Positions 41,701-52,699 of a stretch of 64,000 nt of DNA are shown here, piece by piece; positions within the stretch are counted from its first letter, which is position 1, and every line of letters starts with the position of its first letter. The position numbers were made by a program, and so were the translations under genes. Below the pieces are notes generated by a model. The model was not told the origin of the DNA, searched no databases, and was given only the letters and a program-made list of their open reading frames with translations. Source of the DNA: Macrostomum hystrix (taxonomy: Eukaryota; Platyhelminthes; Macrostomidae). Location of the stretch: positions 2,783,501-2,847,500 of the forward strand of contig CATNEN010000012.1 of the NCBI GenBank assembly GCA_950097015.1. The letters run 5' to 3'.

Positions 41701-44700
41701 TATCACAATATCTAATCTCACCTGTACCACAATATCTAATCTCACATATATCACGATATCTAATCTTACCCTGTATCAAATTCTCTAATGTAAAGTAAAT
41801 TAGAATCCCAGTTTCTGCCTAATTAGAAATGATGGATTATTAATGTGTCAAACTAATTCGTTAGATAGAAAAGTTTATGTTGAAAAGATTCCCTTAGTTT
41901 GAGGTAAATTAGAGCGAGTTAAATGCAAGTTGATTGCTGTGATTTCTCTGTTTTTGTCCTATCCAATGTGTTTCGATATTAGCCGCAGAAAAAGCATAAA
42001 AGACGCATCAGCTATTAAACTTTTATTCTGAGTTCATTCTATTAGAAACACGGGCGCATGTATGTAGCAGCAGCAGCAGCAGCCCAGTAATTTTATTTTA
42101 TATCAGTTGCTAAGGGCAGCCAGCTAATCTGCATTAAAGTCAACCGCCCTCTCTCTGTAGCCCATCATGCATACCCTTTCCAAAGCCTGTGCGTCATAGA
42201 TTGTGTTTTTTTGTACGGAAATACCGGACTAACGTGTACTTTTAGATCGATTCTTAATGCTACATCTCTCTGATCAACTGTTTGCTAATCGTGTCATGTG
42301 TGTTTAGATTAACTTTGGCACTGTTTTCATATCTTTCTTATCTCTTAGGCTCTGATCCCATCCCCCATCCCGTCTGCTCTTATTCTCTAATCTCATCTCT
42401 CCCATCCCGTCTGCTCTTATTCTCTAATCTCATCTCCCCCATCCCGTCTGCTCTTATTCTCTAATCTCATCTCTCCCATCCCGTCTGCTCTTACTCTCTA
42501 ATCTCATCTCTCCCATCCCGTCTGCTCTTACTCTCTAATCTCATCTCTCCCATCCCGTCTGCTCTTATTCTCTAATCTCATCTCTCCCATCCCGTCTGCT
42601 CTTATTCTCTAATCTCATCTCTCCCATCCCGTCTGCTCTTATTCTCTAATCTCATCTCCCCCATCCCGTCTGCTCTTATTCTCTAATCTCATCTCTCCCA
42701 TCCCGTCTGCTCTTACTCTCTAATCTCATCTCTCCCATCCCGTCTGCTCTTATTCTCTAATCTCATCTCTCCCATCCCGTCTGCTCTTATTCTCTAATCT
42801 CATCTCTCCCATCCCGTCTGCTCTTATTCTCTAATCTCATCTCTCCCATCCCGTCTGCTCTTATTCTCTAATCTCATCTCTCCCATCCCGTCTGCTCTTA
42901 TTCTCTAATCTCATCTCTCCCATCCAGTCTGCTCTTATTCTCTAATCTCATCTCTCCCATCCCGTCTGCTCTTATTTTCTAATCTCATCTCTCCCATCCT
43001 GTCTGCTCTTATTCTCTAATCTCATCTCTGCCATCCCGTCTGCTCTTATTCTCTAATCTCATCTCCCCCATCCCGTCTGCTCTTATTCTCTAATCTCATC
43101 TCTCCCATCCCGTCTGCTCTTATTCTCTAATCTCATCTCTCCCATCCCGTCTGCTCTTATTCTCTAATCTCATCTCTCCCATCCAGTCTGCTCTTATTCT
43201 CTAATCTCATCTCTCCCATCCCGTCTGCTCTTATTCTCTAATCTCATCTCTCCCATCCCGTCTGCTCTTTTTCTCTAATCTCATCTCTCCCATCCAGTCT
43301 GCACTTATTCTCTAATCTCATCTCTCCCATCCCGTCTGCTCTTATTCTCTAATCTCATCTCCCCCCATCCCGTCTGCTCTTATTCTCTAATCTCATCTCT
43401 CCCATCCCGTCTGCTCTTATTCTCTAATCTCATCTCCCCCATCCCGTCTGCTCTTATTCTCTAATCTCATCTCCCCCATCCCGTCTGCTCTTATTCTCTA
43501 ATCTCATCTCTCCCATCCCGTCTGCTCTTATTTTCTAATCTCATCTCTCCCATCCCGTCTGCTCTTATTCTTTAATCTCATCTCTGCCATCCCGTCTGCT
43601 CTTATTCTCTAATCTCATCTCTCCCATCCTAGGTCTTGGTAGATCTGGGTGCGGATTCGAACTTTTGAACCTTCTCGTCCAAGATTGTTGTCGCTTTTGC
43701 TTTTGCAAAGCTTGCTTAGATGCCATCTGTTCCAACAGTGATTCCCTGATCAATGCGCCTTGTTCTGAAAGCTTTTAAGACAATTGTCACCTATTTTTTC
43801 TGGCGCGCAATTTCGTCAATGCATTGCATTTCTTTAACGCCCTCTTTTTTTGGCAGCCCCAAAAGACGGATCGGGAAATCGCAAACTCTTTGTAGTATTC
43901 GCCCGTCCCCATTCCCCAAATTTCCCATCGCCGAATTTCCGGTCTATCCCAAAAATCCTTCCTTAACCCTCCCTCCGATGGAATCAGCAGCGAAACGGCC
44001 AAGGGATGGGAACATTAGGAAGGCCCGAACGCCGCATCCTGCACACACGATATGTAGTCAACCTGCGAGCGTCTAGGAGGTTGACCGCGATGGGATGAAG
44101 TACCCAGAGTGCCCATGGCGCATCAGCATGCACTTGCCCTGGCCTCCCCTCCAGAATCACTCGATCCTCTGACGCGCTTAGCCTTCGGAAAACTCTGGCT
44201 TCAAGAGGCCGTCCGGATTAACGCCACTTCTGTGACATTAATCCCACTTACCAGTCTTTCCACTGCCCTGCCATTACACACACACCCTGCCATTACACAC
44301 ACACCCTGCCATTACATACACACCCTGCCATTACATGCACACCCTGCCATTACACACACACCCTGCCATTACATACACACCCTGCCATTACATACACACC
44401 CTGCCATTACATACACACCCTGCCATTACATACACACCCTGCCATTACACACACACCCTGCCATTACATACACACCCTGCCATTACATACACACCCTGCC
44501 ATTATATGCACACCCTGCCATTACATACACACCCTGCCATTACATACACACCCTGCCATTACATACACACCCTGCCATTACACACACACCCTGCCATTAC
44601 ATACACACCCTGCCATTATATACACACCCTGCCATTACATACACACCCTGCCATTACATACACACCCTGCCATTACATACACACCCTGCCATTACATGCA

Positions 44701-47700
44701 CACCCTGCCATTACATACACACCCTGCCATTACATACACACCCTGCCATTGCATACACACCCTGCCATTACATACACACCCTGCCATTATATACACACCC
44801 TGCCATTACATACACACCCTGCCATTACATACACACCCTGCCATTACATACACACCCTGCCATTATATACACACCCTGCCATTACATACACACCCTGCCA
44901 TTACATACACACCCTGCCATTACATACACACCCTGCCATTGCATACACACCCTACCATTACATACACACCCTGCCATTATGTACACACCCTGCCATTAAA
45001 TACACACCCTGCCATTATATACACACCCTGCCATTATATACATGGCCTACTAGTCTATGTACTCGTATAATGCCATTATATACGAGCCTAGTAATCTATC
45101 CACCAGTCTCCCGTTTTATAACTGTCGTGTCTTCTATAAAGCTGATAGCTCGTAGTACCTTTATTTGTTTAGAATTTTTTTCTTGTGATTAGTGTGTCAT
45201 TCTACTTCTAGTAGCCTACTTACAATATCAAGATTTTGCTCGAAATAAAACAATTCATCCGATTTTTCGTGTTGATTTTTTTAGTAAAATCAAGCCTAAA
45301 TCTACAGTAATTCTTTCTGAAAATCTATCCGAATCTACAGTAATACTTTCTGAAAATCTATCCGAATCTACAGTAATACTTTCTGAAAATCTATCCGAAT
45401 CTACAGTAATTCTTTCTGAAAATCTATTCCGAATCTACAGTAATTCTTTCTGAAAATCTACCCGAATCTACAGTAATTCTTTCTGAAAATCTATCCGAAT
45501 CTACAGTAATTCTTTCTGAAAATCTATCCGAATCTACAGTAATTCTTTCCGAAAATCTATCCGAATCTACAGTAATTCTTTCTGAAAATCTATTCCGAAT
45601 CTACAGTAATTCTTTCTGAAAATCTATTCCGAATCTACAGTAATTCTTTCTGAAAATCTACCCGAATCTACAGCAATTCTTTCTGAAAATCTATTCCGAA
45701 TCTACAGTAATTCTTTCTGAAAATCTACCCGAATCTACAGTAATACTTTCTGAAAATCTATTCCGAATCTACAGTTATTCTTTCTGAAAATCTATCCGAA
45801 TCTACAGTAATTCTTTCCGAAAATCTATCCGAATCTACAGTAATTCTTTCTGAAAATCTACCCGAATCTACAGCAATTCTTTCTGAAAATCTATTCCGAA
45901 TCTACAGTAATTCTTTCTGAAAATCTACCTGAATCTACAGCAATTCTTTCTGAAAATCTATTCCGAATCTACAGTAATTCTTTCTGAAAATCTACCTGAA
46001 TCTACAGCAATTCTTTCTGAAAATCTATTCCGAATCTACAGTAATTCTTTCTGAAAATCTACCCGAATCTACAGCAATTCTTTCTGAAAATCTATTCCGA
46101 ATCTACAGCAATTCTTTCTGAAAATCTATTCCGAATCTACAGCAATTCTTTCTGAAAATCTATTCCGAATCTACAGTAATTCTTTTTGAAAATCTACCCG
46201 AATCTACAGTAATTCTTTCCGAAAATCTATCCGAATCTACAGTAATTCTTTCCGAAAATCTATCCGAATCTACAGTAATTCTTTCCGAAAATCTATCCGA
46301 ATCTACAGTAATTCTTTCTGAAAATCTATTCCGAATCTACAGTAGTTCCTTCCGAAAATCTATCCGAATCTACAGTAATTCCTTCCGAAAATCTATCCGA
46401 ATCTACAGTAATTCCTTCCGAAAATCTATCCGAATCTACAGTAATTCCTTCCGAAAATCTATCCGAATCTACTCATTCATCATCTTTAGGTGCTGGATGA
46501 CATCGACAAAGACCTGAGCCGGCAGTTCCCGCATCACGAGCTGTTTGTACAGGACCAGGGCCACGGCCAGCAGGCTTTGCGCCGCCTATTGCAAGCCTAC
46601 GCCGGTTGCCACCCGGAAGTTGGCTATTGCCAGGCAATGGCACCGCTAGCTGGCGCTTTGCTGCTGCACATGCCCGAGCTAGACGCATTTTACACAATGA
46701 CCAGTCTGTTTGACACTTATATGTGCGACTATTTCCGACCCGGCCTGGAGACTGTCCAAGTCGATGGTCAAATTCTCTACGGCCTGTTGAAACGGCTCAG
46801 CCCGGATGTTTACAGGCATCTGGTCAAATTCAAGGTCGAGCCGTTGCACTTTATGGTTGACTGGTTCATGTGCCTGTTTGTTAGAAACCTGCCCTGGCCC
46901 ACACTACTCAGGGTTTGGGATGTCTACTTTTGCGAAGGTGAGTCAGTTGGTCCTTTAGGTCTGGTGGAAATCAATAAAATATCGAGCCAGATGCGTCAGT
47001 GATAGAAAGTAACGAGCCAGATGCGTCAGTGATAGAAAGTAACGAGCCAGATGCGTCAGTGATAGAAAGTAACGAGCCAGATGCGTCAGTGATAGAAAGT
47101 AACGAGCCAGATGCGCCAGTGATAGAAAGTAACGAGCCAGATGCGTCAGTGATATAAAGTAACGGGTCAGATGCGCCAGTGATAGAAAGTAACGGGTCAG
47201 ATGCGCCAGTGATAGAAAGTAACGGGTCAGATGCGCCAGTGATAGAAAGTAACGGGTCAGATGCGTCAGTGCTAGAAAGTAACGGGTCAGATGCGCCAGT
47301 GATAGAAAGTAACGGGTCAGATGCGCCAGTGATAGAAAGTAACGGGTCAGATGCGTCAGTGATAGAAAGTAACGGGTCAGATGCGCAAGTGATAGAAAGT
47401 AACGAGCCAGATGCGCCAGTGATAGAAAGTAACGGGTCAGATGCGTCAGTGATAGAAAGTAACGGGTCAGATGCGTCAGTGATTGAAAGTAACGGGTCAG
47501 ATGGGTCAGTGCTAGAAAGTAACGGGTCAGATGGGTCAGTGCTAGAAAGTAACGGGTCAGATGGGTCAGTGCTAGAAAGTAACGGGTCAGATGGGTTAGT
47601 GATGGACTGAGTCAGATGTATAAGTGATTAAAAGTAACGAGCCGGATAGCTCATATTTTGAACATATCGAGTCAATAAATCAGTGGTAAAGCCTAAAAAA

Positions 47701-48293
47701 TTTTTGGATCAGCTGTACATTGTAATGGGTCCGGTAAGTTAGTGGTGGAAAGTAACGAGACAGGTGATTTGGCGGTATAAAAGTAACGAACGAAACAAAT
47801 TAACGATTTCTACTTTACGTCGATAGAAATCGACGAATTGAATGGATCAGTGGTAGAAAGTAACGAAATAAATATATCTGCGGTAGAAAGTAACGAAATA
47901 AATATATCTGCGGTAGAAAGTAACGAAATAAATATATCTGCGGTAGGAAGTTACAAATTAAATAGATAAGCAACTACGCTCGTAGTTAGGTGTCTGTCCG
48001 CCCGAATTATCGCAGGTGTGAAGATCATCTTCCGGGTGGCCATCGCCCTCCTGAACGGCGTCCTAGGCACTTCGCAGCAGCGCCGCCACCTCAGGTCGTT
48101 CGAGGACACGCTAGACTGCCTGCGCAACCTGCCGGGCAAGGTGACGGAGGCCTCCAGCCTGCTGCCAGCCGCCCTGCTGCTGGAATTGTCGGCTAAAGAT
48201 TTTGAGCAAGAGCACGACAAGCAGTTGAAGAAGTTCAATCAGAGGAAGCAACTGCGGCAGCAGATGCAGCACGATACTGGTGCGGCTGTCTGA
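38460..48293 (+). CDS. TBC1D10 (EPI64)-like Rab GTPase-activating protein, gene span
   Basis: TBC-domain Rab GAP of the TBC1D10/EPI64 group, which inactivates Rab GTPases (Rab27 and Rab35 for vertebrate members) at the cell cortex. Certain exons are 40429-40788, 46490-46937 and 48016-48293, all in phase (361 aa). A probable first exon at 38460 would give about 440 aa. Family marks: DRYGFYTD near the start; REKKWLQMFNNWDRIVAKDF and RCRKGIPDSVRARAWYYLCG before the catalytic core. The arginine-finger motif IxxDxxR is in DIDKDLSRQFP and the glutamine finger in GYCQ. HGQQALRRLLQAYAG, DWFMCLFVRNLPW, LRVWDVYFCEG and VKIIFRV follow as in TBC1D10A/C. Both catalytic fingers are intact. The long C-terminal tail with PDZ ligand of vertebrate EPI64 is absent; the protein ends at HDTGAAV. 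Confidence 0.9.
38727..39695. other. TBC gene intron, unique part
   Basis: No supported gene or element. Confidence 0.45.
39700..40225 (+). repeat. Minisatellite, 35-bp unit resembling a 3' splice site
   Basis: About 15 units of 35 bp. Each reads as CTAATCTCATCTCTCC followed by ACCATTTGCTTTCAG: branch-point-like CTAAT, a pyrimidine tract and CAG. The array lies about 200 bp upstream of a real acceptor (40428). Its CTAATCTCA core is shared with the next two arrays of this gene. Confidence 0.92.
40429..40788 (+). CDS. TBC1D10-like exon with N-terminal TBC region
   Basis: The acceptor AATCTTCAG ends at 40428. The exon encodes DFSLPQHVGASAEPVPDRYGF, then IIRRREKKWLQMFNNWD and KGIPDSVRARAWYYLCG, ending QASEK in phase 0 at the donor GTGAGC. 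The RKGIP motif opens the TBC domain. A second CCCCAG within the exon (ends 40449) keeps the same frame and could be an alternative acceptor. Confidence 0.92.
40915..41785 (+). repeat. Minisatellite, 24-bp unit
   Basis: About 36 units with the core AATCTCACCTGTATCACAAT in the intron after 40788. The antisense strand of each unit contains ACAGGTGAGATT, a near-perfect 5' splice site. Frames are open on both strands because the length is a multiple of three. Confidence 0.94.
41790..42338. other. TBC intron, unique part
   Basis: Unique sequence with a short GCA run at 42066-42082; otherwise nothing. Confidence 0.5.
42340..43630 (+). repeat. Minisatellite, 37-bp unit
   Basis: About 35 units of 37 bp with the core CTAATCTCATCTCTCCCATC then CCGTCTGCTCTTATT. 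Variants include CCAGTCTGC and CTCCCCC. The last unit ends CCTAG|GTC. Confidence 0.95.
43637..43772 (-). CDS. Possible antisense exon, unrecognised
   Basis: On the - strand, after an acceptor-like AGCTTTCAG (about 43765), the frame reads QGALIRESLLEQMASKQALQ and KQKRQQSWTRRFKSSNPHPD. The composition is helical, charged and protein-like, unlike repeat-derived frames, but it then runs into the 37-bp array and has no clear donor. It could be a nested gene fragment or chance. No family recognised. Confidence 0.22.
43775..44260. other. TBC intron, unique part
   Basis: Open frames on both strands here have no recognisable homology; no feature assigned. Confidence 0.4.
44265..45045 (+). repeat. Minisatellite, 19-bp unit
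   Basis: About 41 units of CCATTACATACACACCCTG. Nineteen is not a multiple of three, and all three + frames are open for nearly the whole array, giving 285-296 codon artefacts. Confidence 0.95.
45297..46470 (+). repeat. Minisatellite, alternating 33/34-bp unit
   Basis: About 35 units with the core GAATCTACAGTAATTCTTTC followed by TGAAAATCTATCC (33) or ...TATTCC (34). It ends about 20 bp before the acceptor of the catalytic exon. The final degenerate unit supplies the upstream part of the real 3' splice site. Confidence 0.94.
46490..46937 (+). CDS. TBC1D10-like exon with catalytic TBC core
   Basis: The acceptor CATCTTTAG ends at 46489. The exon carries the Arg finger (DKDLSRQFP) and the Gln finger (EVGYCQAMAPLAGALL), then DGQILYGLLKRLSPDVYRH and FKVEPLHFMVDWFMC. 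It ends one base into a Gly codon at the donor GTGAGT (46938). The 33/34-bp array runs to within about 20 bp of the acceptor. Confidence 0.94.
46985..47950 (+). repeat. Minisatellite, 30-bp unit filling the last TBC intron
   Basis: Regular 30-bp units (core GATAGAAAGTAACGGGTCAG) to about 47620. They then decay to 47820 and end with four copies of a sister unit (GGTAGAAAGTAACGAAATAA). With flanks this is almost the entire 1.08-kb intron. The 143-codon frame is repeat (VIESNGSDAP decapeptides). Confidence 0.93.
48016..48293 (+). CDS. TBC1D10-like terminal exon
   Basis: The acceptor TATCGCAG is followed by VKIIFRVAIALLNGVLGTS, LRNLPGKVTEASSLLP and EQEHDKQLKKFNQRKQLRQ, with a TGA stop at 48291-48293. 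It matches the GVKIIFRVALVLL end of the TBC domain; the following helix is charged. Confidence 0.93.
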
Positions 48294-48534
48294 TTGATTC
48301 TTGGGAAAACCTGTTCCGTAGTCTTTAGTGATCCCAATATTACTCGAGAGCCTTCCCCAAGTCAGAATTGTGTGATTAATTCTCTGTTTTGTATTTCCTT
48401 AGTTTTGCTGTTCCCCGCTGCTGAATTGTTCGACTTAATCAGAATTTTTTAAAGCTGTTTTCGTTTGCTGCTTCACTTGGCCGTGTGTTTTGGGTGCTTT
48501 AAACTGTTAGTACCAGCGAGAACTGCAGCTGGGT

Positions 48535-49062
48535 CAACCTCAAATACAGACTCACCAGCCTCAAATACAGACTCACCAGCCTCAAATACAGACTCACCAG
48601 CCTCAAATACAGACTCACCAGCCTCAAATACAGACTCACCAGCCTCAAATACAGACTCACCAGCCTCGAATACAGACTCACCAACCTCGAATACAGACTC
48701 ACCAACCTCAAATACAGACTCACCAGCCTCAAATACAGACTCACCAGCCTCAAATACAGACTCACCAGCCTCAAATACAGACTCACCAGCCTCAAATACA
48801 GACTCACCAGCCTCAAATACAGACTCACCAGCCTCAAATACAGACTCACCAGCCTCAAATACAGACTCACCAGCCTCAAATACAGACTCACCAACCTCGA
48901 ATACAGACTCACCAACCTCAAATACAGACTCACCAGCCTCAAATACAGACTCACCAGCCTCAAATACAGACTCACCAGCCTCAAATACAGACTCACCAGC
49001 CTCAAATACAGACTCACCAGCCTCAAATACAGACTCACCAGCCTCAAATACAGACTCACCAA
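48535..49062 (+). repeat. Minisatellite, 21-bp unit
   Basis: 25 units of CTCAAATACAGACTCACCAG plus one base, nearly perfect, some 240 bp past the TBC stop codon. Multiple-of-three length gives frames on both strands (SNTDSPA heptapeptides). Confidence 0.95.
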
Positions 49063-49436
49063 CATGCTAGTATGCAGTAGTCAGAGGTGCTATGGTGTTA
49101 GTGTTTATTGTGAATTTATTTAAACCGCTAAGCCAATCAATGGGTTGTTTCTCGCGCTTATGAATTTTAATCGTGGCTATTATATACTAGTTTTGTTTTA
49201 AAAAAGCTTTCGACTGTTGTGTTAGGTTTCTAGACTTTTTGCTACTGTAAGTTTTTTAAGTACTCTGTCCACATCTCTCATGACCGAATCTTTTATATTG
49301 CACTGCTCATTTACTGCTCTCCATGCAATAAGATAATGTATGTAAATTATTAGCTTTCAGTTTGCTTGTTAATTCTCGTAGATTCTTTTGTTAAACTGTG
49401 GCTAGTCTAATGCTAGTCTTTTGATTTGGTTCAGTG

Positions 49437-52400
49437 TGTCTCCCTATTCTTCTCCTTCTCCCATTCTACCCCTTCTCCCTATCCTTCTCCTTCTCCCATT
49501 CTACCCCTTCTCCCTATCCTTCTCCTTCTCCCATTCTACCCCTTCTCCCTATCCTTCTCCTTCTCCCATTCTACCCCTTCTCCCTATCCTTCTCCTTCTC
49601 CCATTCTACCCCTTCTCCCTATCCTTCTCCTTCTCCCATTCTACCCCTTCTCTCTATTCTTCTCCTTCTCCCATTCTACCCCTTCTCCCTATTCTTCTCC
49701 TTCTCCCATTCTACCCCTTCTCCCTATTCTTCTCCTTCTCCCATTCTACCCCTTCTCCCTATCCTTCTCCTTCTCCCATTCTACCCCTTCTCCCTATCCT
49801 TCTCCTTCTCCCATTCTACCCCTTCTCCCTATCCTTCTCCTTCTCCCATTCTACCCCTTCTCTCTATTATTCTCCTTCTCCCATTCTACCCCTTCTCCCT
49901 ATCCTTCTCCTTCTCCCATTCTACCCCTTCTCTCTATTATTCTCCTTCTCCCATTCTACCCCTTCTCCCTATTATTCTCCTTCTCCCATTCTACCCCTTC
50001 TCCCTATCCTTCTCCTTCTCCCATTCTACCCCTTCTCCCTATCCTTCTCCTTCTCCCATTCTACCCCTTCTCCCTATCCTTCTCCTTCTCCCATTCTACC
50101 CCTTCTCTCTATTATTCTCCTTCTCCCATTCTACCCCTTCTCCCTATTATTCTCCTTCTCCCATTCTACCCCTTCTCCCTATCCTTCTCCTTCTCCCATT
50201 CTACCCCTTCTCCCTATCCTTCTCCTTCTCCCATTCTACCCCTTCTCCCTATCCTTCTCCTTCTCCCATTCTACCCCTTCTCCCTATTATTCTCCTTCTC
50301 CCATTCTACCCCTTCTCCCTATCCTTCTCCTTCTCCCATTCTACCCCTTCTCCCTATTCTTCTCCTTCTCCCATTTTACCCCTTCTCCCTATTCTTCTCC
50401 TTCTCCCATTCTACCCCTTCTCCCTATTATTCTCCTTCTCCCATTCTACCCCTTCTCCCTATCCTTCTCCTTCTCCCATTCTACCCCTTCTCCCTATCCT
50501 TCTCCTTCTCCCATTCTACCCCTTCTCCCTATCCTTCTCCTTCTCCCATTCTACCCCTTCTCCCTATTATTCTCCTTCTCCCATTCTACCCCTTCTCCCT
50601 ATCCTTCTCCTTCTCCCATTCTACCCCTTCTCCCTATCCTTCTCCTTCTCCCATTCTACCCCTTCTCCCTATCCTTCTCCTTCTCCCATTCTACCCCTTC
50701 TCCCTATCCTTCTCCTTCTCCCATTCTACCCCTTCTCCCTATTCTTCTCCTTCTCCCATTCTACCCCTTCTCCCTATTATTCTCCTTCTCCCATTCTACC
50801 CCTTCTCCCTATTCTTCTCCTTCTCCCATTCTACCCCTTCTTCCTATTCTTCTCCTTCTCCCATTCTACCCCTTCTCCCTATCCTTCTCCTTCTCCCATT
50901 CTACCCCTTCTCCCTATCCTTCTCCTTCTCCCATTCTACCCCTTCTCCCTATCCTTCTCCTTCTCCCATTCTACCCCTTCTCCCTATTCTTCTCCTTCTC
51001 CCATTCTACCCCTTCTCCCTATCCTTCTCCTTCTCCCATTCTACCCCTTCTCCATATTATTCTCCTTCTCCCATTCTACCCCTTCTCCCTATCCTTCTCC
51101 TTCTCCCATTCTACCCCTTCTCCCTATCCTTCTCCTTCTCCCATTCTACCCCTTCTCCCTATTCTTCTCCTTCTCCCATTCTACCCCTTCTCCCTATCCT
51201 TCTCCTTCTCCCATTCTACCCCTTCTCCCTATCCTTCTCCTTCTCCCATTCTACCCCTTCTCCCTATTATTCTCCTTCTCCCATTCTACCCCTTCTCCCT
51301 ATCCTTCTCCTTCTCCCATTCTACCCCTTCTCCCTATCCTTCTCCTTCTCCCATTCTACCCCTTCTCCCTATCCTTCTCCTTCTCCCATTCTACCCCTTC
51401 TCCCTATCCTTCTCCTTCTCCCATTCTACCCCTTCTCCCTATCCTTCTCCTTCTCCCATTCTACCCCTTCTCCCTATCCTTCTCCTTCTCCCATTCTACC
51501 CCTTCTCCCTATTATTCTCCTTCTCCCATTCTACCCCTTCTCCCTATCCTTCTCCTTCTCCCATTCTACCCCTTCTCCCTATTATTCTCCTTCTCCCATT
51601 CTACCCCTTCTCCCTATCCTTCTCCTTCTCCCATTCTACCCCTTCTCCCTATTCTTCTCCTTCTCCCATTTTACCCCTTCTCCCTATTCTTCTCCTTCTC
51701 CCATTCTACCCCTTCTCCCTATTATTCTCCTTCTCCCATTCTACCCCTTCTCCCTATCCTTCTCCTTCTCCCATTCTACCCCTTCTCCCTATCCTTCTCC
51801 TTCTCCCATTCTACCCCTTCTCCCTATCCTTCTCCTTCTCCCATTCTACCCCTTCTCCCTATTATTCTCCTTCTCCCATTCTACCCCTTCTCCCTATCCT
51901 TCTCCTTCTCCCATTCTACCCCTTCTCCCTATCCTTCTCCTTCTCCCATTCTACCCCTTCTCCCTATCCTTCTCCTTCTCCCATTCTACCCCTTCTCCCT
52001 ATCCTTCTCCTTCTCCCATTCTACCCCTTCTCCCTATTATTCTCCTTCTCCCATTCTACCCCTTCTCCCTATTCTTCTCCTTCTCCCATTCTACCCCTTC
52101 TCCCTATCCTTCTCCTTCTCCCATTCTACCCCTTCTCCCTATCCTTCTCCTTCTCCCATTCTACCCCTTCTCCCTATCCTTCTCCTTCTCCCATTCTACC
52201 CCTTCTCCCTATTCTTCTCCTTCTCCCATTCTACCCCTTCTTCCTATTCTTCTCCTTCTCCCATTCTACCCCTTCTCCCTATTCTTCTCCTTCTCCCATT
52301 CTACCCCTTCTCTCTATTCTTCTCCTCCCATTCTACCCCTTCTCCCTATCCTTCTCCTTCTCCCATTCTACCCCTTCTCCCTATTCTTCTCCTTCTCCCA

Positions 52401-52695
52401 TTCTACCCCTTCTCCCTATCCTTCTCCTTCTCCCATTCTACCCCTTCTCCCTATCCTTCTCCTTCTCCCATTCTACCCCTTCTCCCTATCCTTCTCCTTC
52501 TCCCATTCTACCCCTTCTCCCTATTCTTCTCCTTCTCCCATTCTACCCCTTCTTCCTATTCTTCTCCTTCTCCCATTCTACCCCTTCTCCCTATTCTTCT
52601 CCTTCTCCCATTCTACCCCTTCTCTCTATTCTTCTCCTCCCATTCTACCCCTTCTCCCTATCCTTCTCCTTATCCCATTCTACCCCTTCTCCATT
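49437..52695 (+). repeat. Large minisatellite, 35-bp unit, ~93 copies
   Basis: The core is CATTCTACCCCTTCTCCCTA followed by TCCTTCTCCTTCTCC. Units differ mainly at two adjacent bases (TATCCTT, TATTCTT, TATTATT), plus rare markers (CATTTTACC, CTTCTTCC, CCATAT). No stop codon in any + frame, so three overlapping frames of more than 1090 codons appear; this is diagnostic of repeat, not protein. Nearly pure pyrimidine strand. Confidence 0.97.
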
Positions 52696-52699
52696 TTCT

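Noticed and set aside
39700-43630. CRISPR array
   Set aside because: Repeats are contiguous or differ by point variants, without unique spacers of constant length, and the genome is eukaryotic.
43630-43690. Extra TBC exon after CCTAG|GTC
   Set aside because: The + frame stops after about ten residues, and the flanking exons already join in phase (QASEK to VLDDIDKDL) as in the family.
44109-45192. His/Thr/Pro repeat frames of nearly 300 codons
   Set aside because: The 19-bp array is open in all frames; no homology or start context.
48465-49070. 201-codon frame of SNTDSPA heptapeptides downstream of the TBC stop
   Set aside because: A perfect 21-bp minisatellite with an equally open antisense frame; no signal peptide or domain supports a secreted repeat protein.
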